Below the pieces are notes generated by a model. That model did no database searches. It worked only from the letters and a program-made list of their open reading frames with translations, and was not told the origin of the DNA. Below, in pieces: positions 10,471 through 22,450 of a stretch of DNA of 64,000 nucleotides. The first letter of the stretch is position 1; each line of letters begins with the position of its first letter. This DNA is from Dipteronia dyeriana (taxonomy: Eukaryota; Streptophyta; Magnoliopsida; Sapindales; Sapindaceae), in NCBI GenBank assembly GCA_032871835.1, contig CM065296.1:118182146-118246145 (forward strand), in the 5' to 3' direction. Position numbers and translations under genes: made by a program.

Positions 10471-12723
10471 TATATAGTTGATAGAAGCCATAAGTCTGCC
10501 TAACTTTTCTCAAGATAATGCATATATACAACTGTAAATGCACATGGCAACTTGATCATCACAAGAACACTTATTGTTCATCAAGTCATCAGATCACTGC
10601 ATTTGTTGATAAAATAGTAACCTCCCATTTCCATATTAAGTAAGTTGAATGTAGATTGACAAGACAGAGATGGGATTTTTTGAAGAACAAAATAATATCC
10701 CTCAACACTCTTATCAAGTTTGACACGATTTGATCGATTTACAAACTTGAAATCTTTTTTTCTGATGTGTTGTAGAAATAAAGGGTTGTGTTGTGTCTTT
10801 TCATTTAGTGTATGTATTTGAATTTCAATGCACCTATGACCTATGTAGATTGATTGTTAATTGATAGATTGATTTTAAAGGGAAAATGAAAAGGGCATGA
10901 AGAAAATTTTGGAATTTCGTTCTTTGAGAAACTAACAAAGCTCAAATAATACTGGTAAGAGAATTTAGATCATGATCATATGATATGCTAACTTGGATCA
11001 TGAATTTGTAAAAATAGTAAATATTTAAGTACAGTTGAAATTGTGGGTTCAAATCTTGCCTATCTTTCTAAAATTTTGAATTTAATTGATCATAATAATT
11101 CAATGCTTCAAACAAAATATATAATAGTTGAAAAAAAAGGAACTCTAAAATCCATTAACATGTATCTAATTAAAATAATGACTTAACAAGGACAACCGAT
11201 TATTTTTCAAACATAATAGAATTGTTGTAATCTAAGAGACCATTTGTTATTGGGTGTATATATAAATATCATAGAAGAATTTAAATAATGTTTGTGGGTT
11301 TAATTATTTATCAATTGTTGTGATGTTTAGTTTAAATACAAATTTGTTGCTTATATAGTTATATTAGAGATGTGTTTGAACATATGTCTATTCAAAGGAT
11401 CAAATAAACGCTAAAATAAAAACGTGACATCAATTTGAATGTGGGATGTTTCAATATGAAAATTGTAGGTAGTGGAATAAAATATAAAACAAAATCTTGG
11501 TCCATTATTAAGAAGATAGTAGTAGTATCAGCTGTCATATGAGTATAAATGTATAATTAATCAGATATAATGATGGGTCCCAAAAATAATTCCATGGATG
11601 GTTTTATATTAATTTTCCTTATTATATACACTATAAACTCAATAGAATCTGACACACCACCCTAATTATATGCAGCAAATTAGGAGGGGGGTCTGCTACC
11701 TCATCATGTGAAAATGAGTTTTTCTTTGTCCTTAAATTCTTTTGGCTTCTTGATAATGCTCTATCCCAAATCACTTAACTGGCTATCAATATCTAGTTTT
11801 AGCCCACCACATATTCCAATTTCTTTGGCAACTTGATTAGATAACATTTGACTGTTTCATGGATTCTAGCATAGCATTTTCAACAATGTAAGAGATGGTT
11901 GCACTAACCACCTCCAATGAGTCACATTCGATATGACTATATAAGACAGACTATAAAAGATCTAATAATTTTGACAATCTATGATAAGATATCTAATCGG
12001 ACCGAATATAAAGTATAATGTGACGACTTTATACTTAAATTATGTGATTATGTATTACAATTGGTGAGAGTGACCGAATGAAAAGATGTATCGGTGACAC
12101 CCTGTCATGCTTTTTCTTTTGGGTTCCACCTATTATTATTAATTTTCCTAGCTAGTATAATGGAGTGATCAAGTAAACATATACATTTGGGATGTATAAA
12201 AACTAAACTACATGTTTGTTATTGATTTGAAAGGTGTTATATATATATGTCTTGGCTTTACATGGACAGCTAATAAATCTCTATATAGTACAACGATTAT
12301 AATCTTTGTTTCTATTTGTCTTTTAATCTCTAATCAAACCATTCAAAATTGTTTCTATCGAGCACAGTTACCAAAGCATAAACCAAATTTTGTGGACCCC
12401 ACAATTTTTGTGTGGGTACTGTATATAATATTTGTCAGATATAGATATTTAACGTAAGATTCTATAGATTATCACATTATTTGAAATCGATAATTTAACA
12501 TAACTTTCTATAAAAGACGTGTGAATAAAAAATACATAGCGCATTGTTTCTCACACATGCAAACGCATAATTCCATTAATCTCAAGTAACACAGAGACTA
12601 TATTATCTCTATGTGATGGACAGATAGACAACAATACATACTATTATCATAGCAAATTCATGTCAAATGTAGGTTTATTGTACATGAATGTTGACTTATT
12701 TTGGCACACAATAATATACCCAA
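10471..12723. other. Intergenic, no gene seen
   Basis: AT-rich sequence with short frames lacking similarity to known proteins. It includes the region 3' of the lectin gene, where the polyadenylation site would lie, but no site can be pinned down. Confidence 0.5.
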
Positions 12724-14788
12724 TCAGTTCATAAACTTGAACAGAGATGATCTTGCGGTTCTTTGATTACCAAGCCAGTGTTGCATATGGACTCCAACGG
12801 CATCCAAGTAGAAGCTACTCCTCCCATGGAGACCAACCACCTTGCCCTCTGTCATAGTTGAAGTGAAATATGTACCAACTTCCTCACCAAATGGACCGTA
12901 TTTGCCGCGGCTTGTATAAAATGTTAGTGACTTTATCACTTTTGGCCTCTCATCTTTGGCGACGGAACCGTAATACCCAGATATGCAATTGAGGACTTCA
13001 TTGGGACACTCCAGCTTTAACTGCAAAATTTGATCATAATATGATATAATCAATCAATGCTCAAGAAACTATGGGAAAAGGAAAACAAAAACGATTCAAT
13101 TACTCGATGAGTGAAGGTTCCTCCGTTTCCTCCATGTTTTATAGACCAAACAGATTGTCCATTTCGATCATATTCCATTTGTATGGAGCACACTGCAGCT
13201 TCTGTTCTTGTCACAAATATCTGCTTAATCCCAGAATATACACCATCATCCCATGCTTTGCCTCCATCCCCACCCCAAGGACCTGGTCCACATGGAGCCG
13301 GTTCTTTTATCACACCACAAGCAAACTCTTCAATTGGTCCTTGCTTCGCTACTAGTAGTTTGTTAGACCATTGAGGATTGTCTATCTCCACTATGGTTGC
13401 TTCATTTTTAGCAATTGCGTTGGAAACACGGTGCGACGTTGTTTTCACTTTCCCTTCCGTCACATTTACACCAATGGCGTCTAGGAACAAACCCTCCCTC
13501 CCATGAAATCCAACAATTTTCCCTTCTTTGATATTGCTGGTGAATGAAGGTCCATGTTCTTCCCCATATGGTCCATGCTTCCCTTTAGTGGTGTGGAAGG
13601 TGAGTGACCGGATAACATTTGGTCCCATGTACATTAAAGGCCCGTGGGTTCCTGTTATATGTGTTAATATTTCATATGGATAATCAAAGATTACCTGCCA
13701 AAGTGAAGCAAAAACAAATAGGTAATTGTTATCTTGAAAAATTCAAATCAAACATGCATAAAAAGGATGCTTAATTAAATCACCATGTCACTTTTAAATC
13801 CTCCGGTTCCCCCGTGTTTGCTTCCCCATACAGCTTCCCCATCACGATCATAGCAAATTTTCATCGATACAATACAAACATTGCGTGATAATTTGATTGT
13901 TCTGATGCCTGTAAAGGTTCCATCATCAAACAAGGATCCACCAGTTCCACCCCAGGGCCCATAAGCTACGACACCTTCAGCTTTTGGAGGCACTTTTTCA
14001 TTTTCAAGCATCTGTAACTGAACTTCAACTATTAGAATTAATCCTTTTACAGCAAGATACAATGAGGAAAAAGTAGTGTATCTTTTCAAAGAAAAAAAAA
14101 TTCCATAAATATATAGATTTATATTTTTTACCTTAACATTGGATCCCAAATCGCTAGACTGCCGAGAACCAGAATTTTGCATTGAGATGATGCTTGGGAG
14201 GGGGTTGCCAAAAGAATCCTTGTGCCTTACAGCAACAACTATATCATAGTTTTGACCTTGGACCATTGAGTAGCCCATTTTGTCAGTTCCATTGGTAGTA
14301 AAACTTTGTGATTGAACCACGGATTTGGAGTAAACTTTTTCCTGAAGAGGCTTTAAATAAATTCCAATGGCATCTAAATACCAACTGCTCCTGCCATGAA
14401 ACCCAACAATCTTGCCTCCAGTCACCGGGAAGGAAAAATGTGTTCCCTGTTCAACACCGTATGGCCCGTATGTTTTTGTGTTGCTTACAAAAGTTAATGA
14501 TCTAACAATTGATTCTCCCCATCCATTTATGGGACCATAGTGTCCATGGATTGAAGTTAGGAACTCATTTGGGTGATCAAGCACCACCTGTAAATGATTT
14601 AAATAGTAATTTAAGAAATTTAATTTAATTTGATGGCATTCATTCATAAATGACTTGTGATCAAACCTATACAAACTTCACCGTTTTATAGGCATTCCAC
14701 ATTTGATCATGTTCATGTTTCAGATGATAAATAACCATAAACTTTCTCCTTCCAAGAACAAAATAATAACAACAACAACAACAACAAC

Positions 14789-14819
<31 letters not shown>

Positions 14820-15223
14820 TAAATAAATAAAATCTAGTTCACTATAACTGTAATCTAACATAAAGAAGAGAAGCTTATTAATAGATTAAGGGTAAGAACT
14901 AACCGTGTCTAACTTATTGCCACCTTTTCCTCCATGCTTGTCAGACCAGATTGAGCTCCCTTTTTTATCATACTCAATCTCGATGGAGTCAATCCCAGAT
15001 CCATGAGCTATCACCACCTTCCTCACTGTGGAGTAAACTCCATCATCCCAACGAGAACCGCTCTGACCTCCCCATGGTCCAACTGACAGTGGTTTCTTCC
15101 CAAAATCCTCGAAATTCTGTGGCAACATCATCCAAGTGTTTTATCAAATATCAATAAGCCATATAGGTAAGTTAATGCTGTATTAAAACCATATAATGCA
15201 AGACAGACATATATTGTTACCAT
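12724..15223 (-). CDS. Three-domain jacalin-related lectin (mannose-binding type), 6 coding exons
   Basis: Carbohydrate-binding protein of the mannose-specific jacalin family; plant members are mostly nucleocytoplasmic and tied to defence or stress. Predicted exons (minus): 15223-15221, 15116-14904, 14587-14132, 14011-13784, 13694-13104, 13020-12724. All junctions are phase 0 with GT/AG borders, giving 595 residues. Each of the three beta-prism domains has the GPWGG start (three copies) and a C-terminal sugar-binding loop: GRSSWYLD, GREGLFLD and GRSSFYLD. Each domain is split by an intron after a D-x type turn, so exons alternate front and back halves. Exon 1 codes only for the start Met and is followed directly by the donor, the same layout as in the neighbouring copy. 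No signal peptide. No frameshift or stop seen. From memory, Arabidopsis At1g19715 has the same three-domain plan and about the same length. Confidence 0.9.
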
Positions 15224-15472
15224 TTTTCAATATTGAACAAAGACTAAGGAAAGGAGAGGAGAACGAGTAAGAGGAATTCGTTGAATGTTGCAATGGATTG
15301 TAGGAAAGGTGACACAAGCATTTAAGAAAGCAACAAGGGGGTGCAAGCATGGGTGGAGTTGTACGAAATATAGTTTTAGAATTGCAAAGAAGCAGCTAAT
15401 TCTGTTTTCCACTACGAAGGGAAACAAATCAAAGGAAGAGAATCAGATTCACTGAGAAGAGTCTCAGAAGAG

Positions 15473-15480
15473 CTTTATAG
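15473..15480 (-). promoter_or_regulatory. Probable TATA box of the three-domain lectin
   Basis: On the minus strand this reads CTATAAAG, about 250 bases upstream of the ATG. It would imply a 5' leader of about 220 bases ending at the exon-1 ATG. Position and match are reasonable, but no transcript supports it. Confidence 0.4.
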
Positions 15481-15549
15481 CTTGGCCTAAAAGTTCTCTG
15501 CATTTGTGAAGGTCACAGATTCCTTAAATGCATTTTCACTGTTGTCAGT

Positions 15550-17250
15550 TTGTTACTAGTGCGTTTTCATGGAAATGTGAATAACACCGAGAATGAATTT
15601 GACTCAACATCACCTTTTTGTTTGAGTTGCATGCTCAACATTTCACAATTTGGCTAATTTCACAATAGAATCTATTCCATTTTGATAACAATAGATGCAA
15701 GTAGCTCACCCCTTTATTCCGGTTTTCCAAATATCTTACATGAAAATCATCAAGACATAAAATGAAAAAACATAAAATGAAAAAACATAAAAGCAGTAAG
15801 AAACAAAGCTACTTATTATCCGCTCCCATCATGAAAAGATTTTTCACTTTTCAGAACATTTATCTTGTTTATGGAGTTTCAACAGAATCTCCCAAGCATG
15901 GTCAAATTTATTCTATGGAATGTACAAGAATCATTTTCTCTATTTCCAATTGTCTAAATAGACACAAAGATATTGTTCACCTACCCATCTAAATTACTTT
16001 TGTGAATGACTTTTCATGTGCTTTAATCATACAGCTGCTAACATAAATCACAATTTCGAAAAGCAAAATTGAAATCCAGCATATACACCCCGTAATATCT
16101 AAGTTCAAGATTAGATTCGTGCTATCACTATAAAGCTTTAAACTTTTTCCAGAGCAGACATTACTTGTTTGACAGGACTCATATTTCCTAGTGGAGATAA
16201 AATGCTTTGAAGATTCCATATATTCATTTCTTTATAATTCTATACTCTTATTTATTGTACAATTTCTTGTCAATTTTCTAACATATTAGATACTCACGTA
16301 GTCATGTAGACATCTGTAATTCCTCCATTATTGATTTATGATGTACTACTCAAAAGCCACAGGCATCTCTGGCCTCTGGGTAGCTAAATATGGACCCTTC
16401 ATTGAGTGAAGCATCTCTCTATAGTTTGAAAATATAGCTGGCTCTCAACTCCTTTTCAATTTCAAAGTCTATTATCAGCACAACTACCAATTTCACCAAA
16501 TATATAGTAAACCAAAACATTTCTAACAAGCAAAGCTAAATCAACATTTGACTGTGATGCTCTGTACCAAACTAATAGAATTGACAACTTGAAATCTTAC
16601 AAGAATCAATTTATATAAAAGTTAATAAATTCACAATGGAATAACAGAGAGGTTAGAAAAGTTGCTTACTTGCAAGTTCACTGATTCTGCATACTAGTAT
16701 CTGCTTTCCACATTGCTGGTTTGTTCTCCAAATTGTCTACGCTTCCATTTGTTCTGCAAATATCGTACATTTGTACCCAAAAAGACGAATTAATGAATTA
16801 ACGGACCTTGAAAGGAAATTGTTTGGGCTTTCTTGATGGGCTACGGCCCGCTTTTTTATAATTGATCATTGGGCCCATGTCATTTTGTGTTGAATCCACG
16901 AAACATTTTTTTGATTTAATTTTCCTTCAAATTTTTATTTATTTAATTAATAATTACATCGGCACAATGTCGCATGAATTAAATTTAAATTGACACCTCA
17001 TAAGTTACGACACCGGTTAGTATATATAGTTTTGATATAAGTTTAGGATATGAGTTGGGATATCCAACCATATGATTAACGGTTTTTATTATATATATAT
17101 ATTTTTTTTGATATATCACATATTGTGGTGACAATTCGAACCTGGAATTTTACCGAGTAGAATAAACATCATCAACTACATTAGGCTATGGTAAAACTAG
17201 TTTTTATTGTCTAGCGATGTGTAATGTTAAAATTATTATATACGTTACTC
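15550..17250. other. Intergenic between lectin copies, no gene seen
   Basis: Moderately AT-rich. Near 17,110-17,200 the minus strand contains a GGTTCGAATTGTCACCAC B-box-like stretch, perhaps a SINE relic. The short frames at 15.76-16.22 kb resemble no family I know. Confidence 0.4.
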
Positions 17251-17255
17251 TGTCT

Positions 17256-17372
17256 AAATTTGATGCCCAAATGACATGACAACACTCTAATCCATTCATT
17301 TAAATTGGATTAGATTTCCATGATTTAAATTGAGTGGACTTGAGTGTTATCACATCATTTGGGTTAAATTCT
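17256..17372. repeat. Short foldback MITE-like element
   Basis: AAATTTGATGCCCAAATGA at the left pairs with the complement of TCATTTGGGTTAAATT at the right, continuing to AACACTC on both arms. TA dinucleotides border it on each side, as in Stowaway-type MITEs, but a 2-bp duplication is weak evidence. About 117 bp, non-coding. Confidence 0.45.
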
Positions 17373-17493
17373 AATCAAGTGAATGAATAAGAGTGAATAT
17401 TCAGGAAATAACTAGGATATCTTTAATATTATCATTAATTTATAACAACAATTTCAAGTTATATACTGTCATTACAAGCGTGTAAACCCATCA

Positions 17494-18534
17494 TCAATGA
17501 TAAGCCAAATGCTTCATAGACCTGACATAAAGTTTACCATTCATAAATTTCTTCAACTCCTCATGTTCAGTTGGTGTTGGTTCTACTTGGTTAGGCCGCT
17601 CAGGAATATCCATATCAACTACATGTACACCAATGGCGTCCAGAAACAAACCCTCTCTCCCGTGGAACCCAACAATATTTTCCCCTGCTTTCGCATTGCT
17701 GGTGAATGAAGATCCTTTTTCTTCTCCAAATGGTCCATGCTTCCCTTTGTTGGTGTGGAAGGTGATTGACTTGATCACATTTGTGTACTTCACAAGCCCG
17801 TAGGTTCCTGTTATACATGTTAATATTTCAGATGGATAATCGAAGATTACCTGCCAAAGATCACCAAAAATGAGTAGTGTTAGTTAACTTTTATGTTTTA
17901 TCATCTCATATTCAACTCTATCAGAGAAAAGTTTGATCAAGTATTCAAGTTTACCCTATCAAATTTGAATCCTCCACTGTCCCCATGAGTGCTTCCCCAT
18001 ACAGCTTTTCCATCTCGATCATAACAAACTTTTATCGATATAATACCCTTATTGTGTGATAAATTGATTTGTCTGATGCTTGTATAGGTTCCATCATCAA
18101 ATGAGAATCCACCAGTTCCTCCCCAAGGACCGTATGCTGCTACATCTTTGATTTTTTGGACACCTCCGACTTTTGGGGGTACTTTTTCAGTATTAAGCAT
18201 CTGAAATGAAACTTCAATTATTAAAACTCCTTTTTTGCAATAAGAAACAAATCAAAATATTATGTAGATAATCTTGACTTTGCTTCCTACATATTCTCTG
18301 AACTCATAACGAGGAATTTGTTTAGGGAGGACTTCTATCATGCGGTACTCAAAACAATCTCTTTGCCTTGCAGCTTGAGCAGTATCATTGCTTGGGCACA
18401 CAACTATAATGCTTAGCTCCACTACATATATCATCAAAACTCAGTTTCCGTTCCTGTTGATGTATCAAATAATACTTAGCCATACATGTAAAGCTATACA
18501 ATGATCAAATATGAACAAACAACAAACATACCAT
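17494..18534 (-). CDS. Single-domain jacalin-related lectin (reduced copy; may be a pseudogene)
   Basis: Reduced tandem copy of the neighbouring lectin. An ATG-only first exon (18534-18532, donor GTATGT) is kept. One full jacalin domain is encoded by 18200-17955 (GPWGGTGG, front half) and 17850-17494 (GREGLFLD sugar loop, back half, then a divergent Glu-rich tail). If exon 1 joins 18200 directly the product is about 201 residues in one frame. The exons for domain 1 and for domain 3 are missing. A remnant of the middle exon survives at about 18,442-18,263 (VVxxxxxD...QRDCF...VGSKVK, matching the linker of the larger gene), but it hits a stop if spliced in phase 0. So it may encode a small functional lectin that skips this relic, or be a decaying pseudogene. 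Transcript data would decide. Confidence 0.65.
18263..18442 (-). pseudogene. Relic linker exon of the lectin copy
   Basis: Preceded by a plausible acceptor (CATCAACAG) and followed by a donor-like site in the corresponding position. In one frame it resembles the inter-domain linker exon of the three-domain gene (RQRDCFEYR against RHKDSFGNP; VGSKVK against LGSNVK). The phase expected from exon 1 meets TGA after about 22 codons. I read it as a broken exon. Confidence 0.45.
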
Positions 18535-19023
18535 TTTCGATATCAAACAATTAAGGAAAGGTGAGGTCGTAAGGAGAGCTAGTGTGAGCAATTGAGAAGA
18601 TGCCACAATAAATTATAGAGAAGAGAAGACGTGCATTTATGAAAGAACATGTGAGCTAGTGCGTAGAGTTTTATGAACTATAGTTTTAGGTCTGCACAGA
18701 AGAAGCTAATTCTGTTTTCCACTTGAATGAGCTTTGTATCTAGCCAAAAAAGTTTTATGCACTTAACGGATTCATAAAAAGATTTTTCACTTTTCATACA
18801 GTTATCACTCAAAAATTAAGTTTCTGGATGTGTTGTACTTAAATCATAAATATTGTTAGCTTTTTCTTGCATGTGAAAACACCACTGCACTCAGTTCAAG
18901 CATACAGTTCATGTACTTTTTTTTTCACTCTACTTTAACATGTAAGTTCATATCGACTCTACTATATTTCACAATCACATTATGAGTTGAAATTCCTTAA
19001 TCAATTAAATTACGATTGGAATA

Positions 19024-19196
19024 GATTCTTGAGTGGAATACCTGTTAATAAATATGTGGTCAAGGCATCTAGCAGGAAAGCTGAACGCTCATAAAAGGAA
19101 TTGGAACCTGTTGTAATTCTTCTCGAGTGGGACACCTGTTCACAAATATGTGGTAAAGACATCTGGCAAGAAAGCTAAATGCTCGTAAAAGGATAT
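19024..19196. repeat. Tandem pair of about 85-bp repeats
   Basis: Two diverged copies (about 19,024-19,107 and 19,118-19,196) share GAGTGG-A-ACCTGTT, AAATATGTGGT-AAG and AAAGCTGAACGCTC-TAAAAGGA-type blocks. They lie between the lectin copy and the 3' end of the PPR gene. Function unknown. Confidence 0.65.
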
Positions 19197-19771
19197 GATC
19201 ATGATCTGATACTAGTTTTAAGTACATGATCGACATGAATTAAATAAGTTCACAAAAGGACATTGATTTGCCCCATTATAATTACCGGGCTTGGTGTGCA
19301 TCTATGGACAATGGACCGGTCAAATACAATAACTAGTTGTGAGAATTGGGTACTGGAGTTAACCTTACAATCATATCAAAACTATATTTAAGGTAAAGTA
19401 ACGACACAATAAATGGCAACTTGTGAACAAAATACTATACCTGTCAACAGATAAAATTTGGATGTGATATAAGGATATCCCGCTGTCAGCAATTCCCGAG
19501 TGTAATTACAATTACATTACTCTAGTTGACACACCGTGTTTTCCTGAAATTCAGAGCATAAAATATTAATAAATTTTTCAAGTTTCAAATAAAGTGATTC
19601 AATATTACATGGAAAGGAAACCGGGTAGCCAAAAGAATCATATATGTGAAAGTGCTTCACCTGCATGCAATGGCAGGAGGTCATGGAGCTTCAGTGCTAT
19701 TCTGATATATTGAACAAGCCACTCTGTCATTGCTGAAACAGATCCTTACAACTGCTTCCAAATAGCAACAT

Positions 19772-22450
19772 TTACCAATAATCACCACAAGAGCAATGCC
19801 CGTTTTTAAAATGGTGCAAGCACTTTGAGTCACTCAAATATATTTCACGCCCATATGTCATGGAGACATATTTAGCTGTTTCATGGCAGTCTGCACACAT
19901 TCTGATGTTTTTCACAATCCTTATAATCTGAGGTGAATGATATGAGCCAACTAAGGCAAAAGCTAATGCAATTTTTTCACTGTGGATACCACTGATTTCT
20001 TCTTTTTCTTCTTCCTCAAGGTAAAACCCACTGTGAGAACGTGCCTTTACATTTTCTTGCATGCATTGTAACCAAGGATACAAAATATTTGAGTATGTTT
20101 TTGACCAATCACCAGTGACAAACGTATGGACAATGTTTTTAGCTTCAACCCAACTCTGCCCAATAGATTTTCTTGCCATGTTCTCTTTTTCAAGCTTTCT
20201 AACTTTTAAAGCATCAGGTATCCCATATGTTGCATAAGTCTGTAAAATTAACCGGTGAATCAATATATTTCCAGGTTCCAACTCAAGCAAATGTTCTAAT
20301 GCTCGAACTGCGAAGCCAATATTTCCATGAATCCTACAGGCAGATAGCAATGCATCCCAAACAGAAGAGTCGGGTTTTATGGGCATATCTTCGATAAACT
20401 CCAGGGCTTCTACAAGCCTGCCAGAACGGCCATATAAATCTATCATGGAAGAATAATGCTCTAACATTGGCACAATTTGATAACCTTCAGTGATACTAGA
20501 GAAAAGCTGCTTTCCCTCGTCCACCATTCCTGCAAGACTGTTTGCAAGGATAGCACTTAAGAAAGTACCTCTATTTGGTTTAAGTCCAAAATTTCTGATT
20601 TGATCAAAGAGATCAAGTGCAGCATCCGAACATCCATGTAGAACATAACAGGATATCATCGAGTTCCACGTAATCAAGTCTTTCACGAGCATTCCATCAA
20701 ATATGGTCCTTGAATACACAATATTCCCTGACTTTCCATAAGTGTCTATAAGTGAATTCATAACAGGGAGAGAAGGCTCTAAACTTCTTCGAAATACACA
20801 ACCGTGGATCTCTTTTACCTTTTTCCCTGCAACCAAATTCGCACAAGCAGGTAAGACACTCAAGATGGTAACATAGTTTGGACTAACACCGAGGACCTGC
20901 ATTTTTCGAAATACTCCTAAAGCACTATTTTTCTGGCCAAGTTGCTGGTAACCAGCAATAAGAGAGTTCCATGACGCCGTATTCTGCTTAACATTCCCAT
21001 CCTTTTCCATCCTCTGGAAGAGTTCAAAGGCTTCATCCTCATTTCCATTTTGCATATACCCTGAGATCATTACATTCCATGTGATCACATTAGGTTGTAC
21101 ATCTGATTCCTGCATTTTCCGGAAGAGTTCATAGGCCTTACCACAGTAGCCAGCTTGGCAATATCCTCCGATCATGGAGTTCCAAGAGTAAACATCTTTC
21201 CCTTTGATTATATGAAAGACTCGCTGGGCAGCTTCTAGTTCACCACACTTGGAATACATGTCAATGAGTGAATTACCGACCAGCACATCATAAGTGAAAC
21301 CCATCTTAACAGCAACAGAATGAATCTCCATCCCCGTGGCTAGTGCTTCTAAACCAGTACAAGCTGAAATGGCACTCGTAATGGTAACTCCATTTGGCTC
21401 AACCCCAACAACAAACATCTCTTTAAGCAAATCCAATGCCTGACTTGTCCTCCCATTTTGAGAAAACCCTGAAACCATACTAGTCCAAGTAAATACATCA
21501 GGACTAATACCCAAACTCTCCATCTTCCTCATTAGTTCCATTGCACGATCACATTGCCCTAATTGGTGATGACTACGAATCAAAATGTTCCACGTTACTA
21601 AACCCGGTTCCACCCCATCTCTGCACATCTCATCAAACAACCTATGAGCCTCTTCATTCTCACCAATTTGGCAATAACCCGATATCATTGAATTCCAAGC
21701 CACAGAGTCCCTCTCATCCATTCTTTCGAAAAACTTCCTCGCCCAACTCAACTTCCTACATTTTACATACACAGCCAAGATTGAATTTCTAACACGCGTA
21801 AAGCAACTCATCCCCGATTTAATCACCAAACAATGTATCAATTTCCCAGTTTCGAAATCCCCACAATTTCCACAAGCTTGTAAAATCTTTGGCAACAAGA
21901 AATCATCAGGCAACACACCATCTTCCATCATCAAAATGTAAAGCTCAACAACTTCCCTCCACCTCTGGTCCCTCGAAGAAGCACCAATCATCGCAGACCA
22001 CGCATACAAGTTCCTCTCACGCATTCCATCAAAAACTTTACGTGCATCATTAAAACACCCACATTTCGCATACATACTAACAAGCTTGGTTTCAACAAAC
22101 ACGTCTATTTCCGTAACTAATTCAATACAGGCATGAAGTTTCCGACCCAGATGAATAGAATGTGAATCAATACAGGCATCAATTAAGTTGATATAAGTGT
22201 TGGGTCTAACCTTGGACTTGGACCCAAGTTTGGAAATGGAGTCGAGAACCGTTACAGCTTCAGTGAGACGTCCTTTTCTACAGAGATAGTTTAAATGAGA
22301 ATCTGGCAATCTGGGGTGGTCGGTTGTTTTGGTAAAAGATAGAACGGATTTGTTGGGTTTGAGTGAGAATTCAGATAAGGCGTCATGTTTTTGTGGGGTT
22401 ATTAGAGGAGCTTTTGAAACAGTCATACAAGGCATCATCAAATTCTCCAT
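19772..22450 (-). CDS. DYW-type pentatricopeptide repeat protein (intronless, 892 aa)
   Basis: Organelle-targeted RNA-binding protein of the PLS class. Such proteins select a site in a chloroplast or mitochondrial transcript, and their DYW domain carries out C-to-U editing. The N-terminus (about 1-60) is Ser/Thr/Lys-rich, fitting a transit peptide. PPR motifs of P, L and S types run from about residue 85 to 700 (repeated NSMISGY / NVMISGY / NSLIAGY helices), followed by E-type motifs. The C-terminal DYW domain keeps the cytidine-deaminase zinc residues: HSE at 823-825, CADC at 852-855, and the end HCSCGDYW. No stop or frameshift. The start gives a full N-terminus; the next Met is four codons in. 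From memory, the single-exon Arabidopsis At1g19720 (DYW7, about 894 aa) is the best match, also next to a lectin. The edited site cannot be deduced by eye. Confidence 0.93.
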   Translation of the reverse strand: MENLMMPCMTVSKAPLITPQKHDALSEFSLKPNKSVLSFTKTTDHPRLPDSHLNYLCRKGRLTEAVTVLDSISKLGSKSKVRPNTYINLIDACIDSHSIHLGRKLHACIELVTEIDVFVETKLVSMYAKCGCFNDARKVFDGMRERNLYAWSAMIGASSRDQRWREVVELYILMMEDGVLPDDFLLPKILQACGNCGDFETGKLIHCLVIKSGMSCFTRVRNSILAVYVKCRKLSWARKFFERMDERDSVAWNSMISGYCQIGENEEAHRLFDEMCRDGVEPGLVTWNILIRSHHQLGQCDRAMELMRKMESLGISPDVFTWTSMVSGFSQNGRTSQALDLLKEMFVVGVEPNGVTITSAISACTGLEALATGMEIHSVAVKMGFTYDVLVGNSLIDMYSKCGELEAAQRVFHIIKGKDVYSWNSMIGGYCQAGYCGKAYELFRKMQESDVQPNVITWNVMISGYMQNGNEDEAFELFQRMEKDGNVKQNTASWNSLIAGYQQLGQKNSALGVFRKMQVLGVSPNYVTILSVLPACANLVAGKKVKEIHGCVFRRSLEPSLPVMNSLIDTYGKSGNIVYSRTIFDGMLVKDLITWNSMISCYVLHGCSDAALDLFDQIRNFGLKPNRGTFLSAILANSLAGMVDEGKQLFSSITEGYQIVPMLEHYSSMIDLYGRSGRLVEALEFIEDMPIKPDSSVWDALLSACRIHGNIGFAVRALEHLLELEPGNILIHRLILQTYATYGIPDALKVRKLEKENMARKSIGQSWVEAKNIVHTFVTGDWSKTYSNILYPWLQCMQENVKARSHSGFYLEEEEKEEISGIHSEKIALAFALVGSYHSPQIIRIVKNIRMCADCHETAKYVSMTYGREIYLSDSKCLHHFKNGHCSCGDYW

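Noticed and set aside
13071..13374. Plus-strand frames opposite the lectin gene
   Set aside because: Shadows of lectin exons on the other strand; no independent support.
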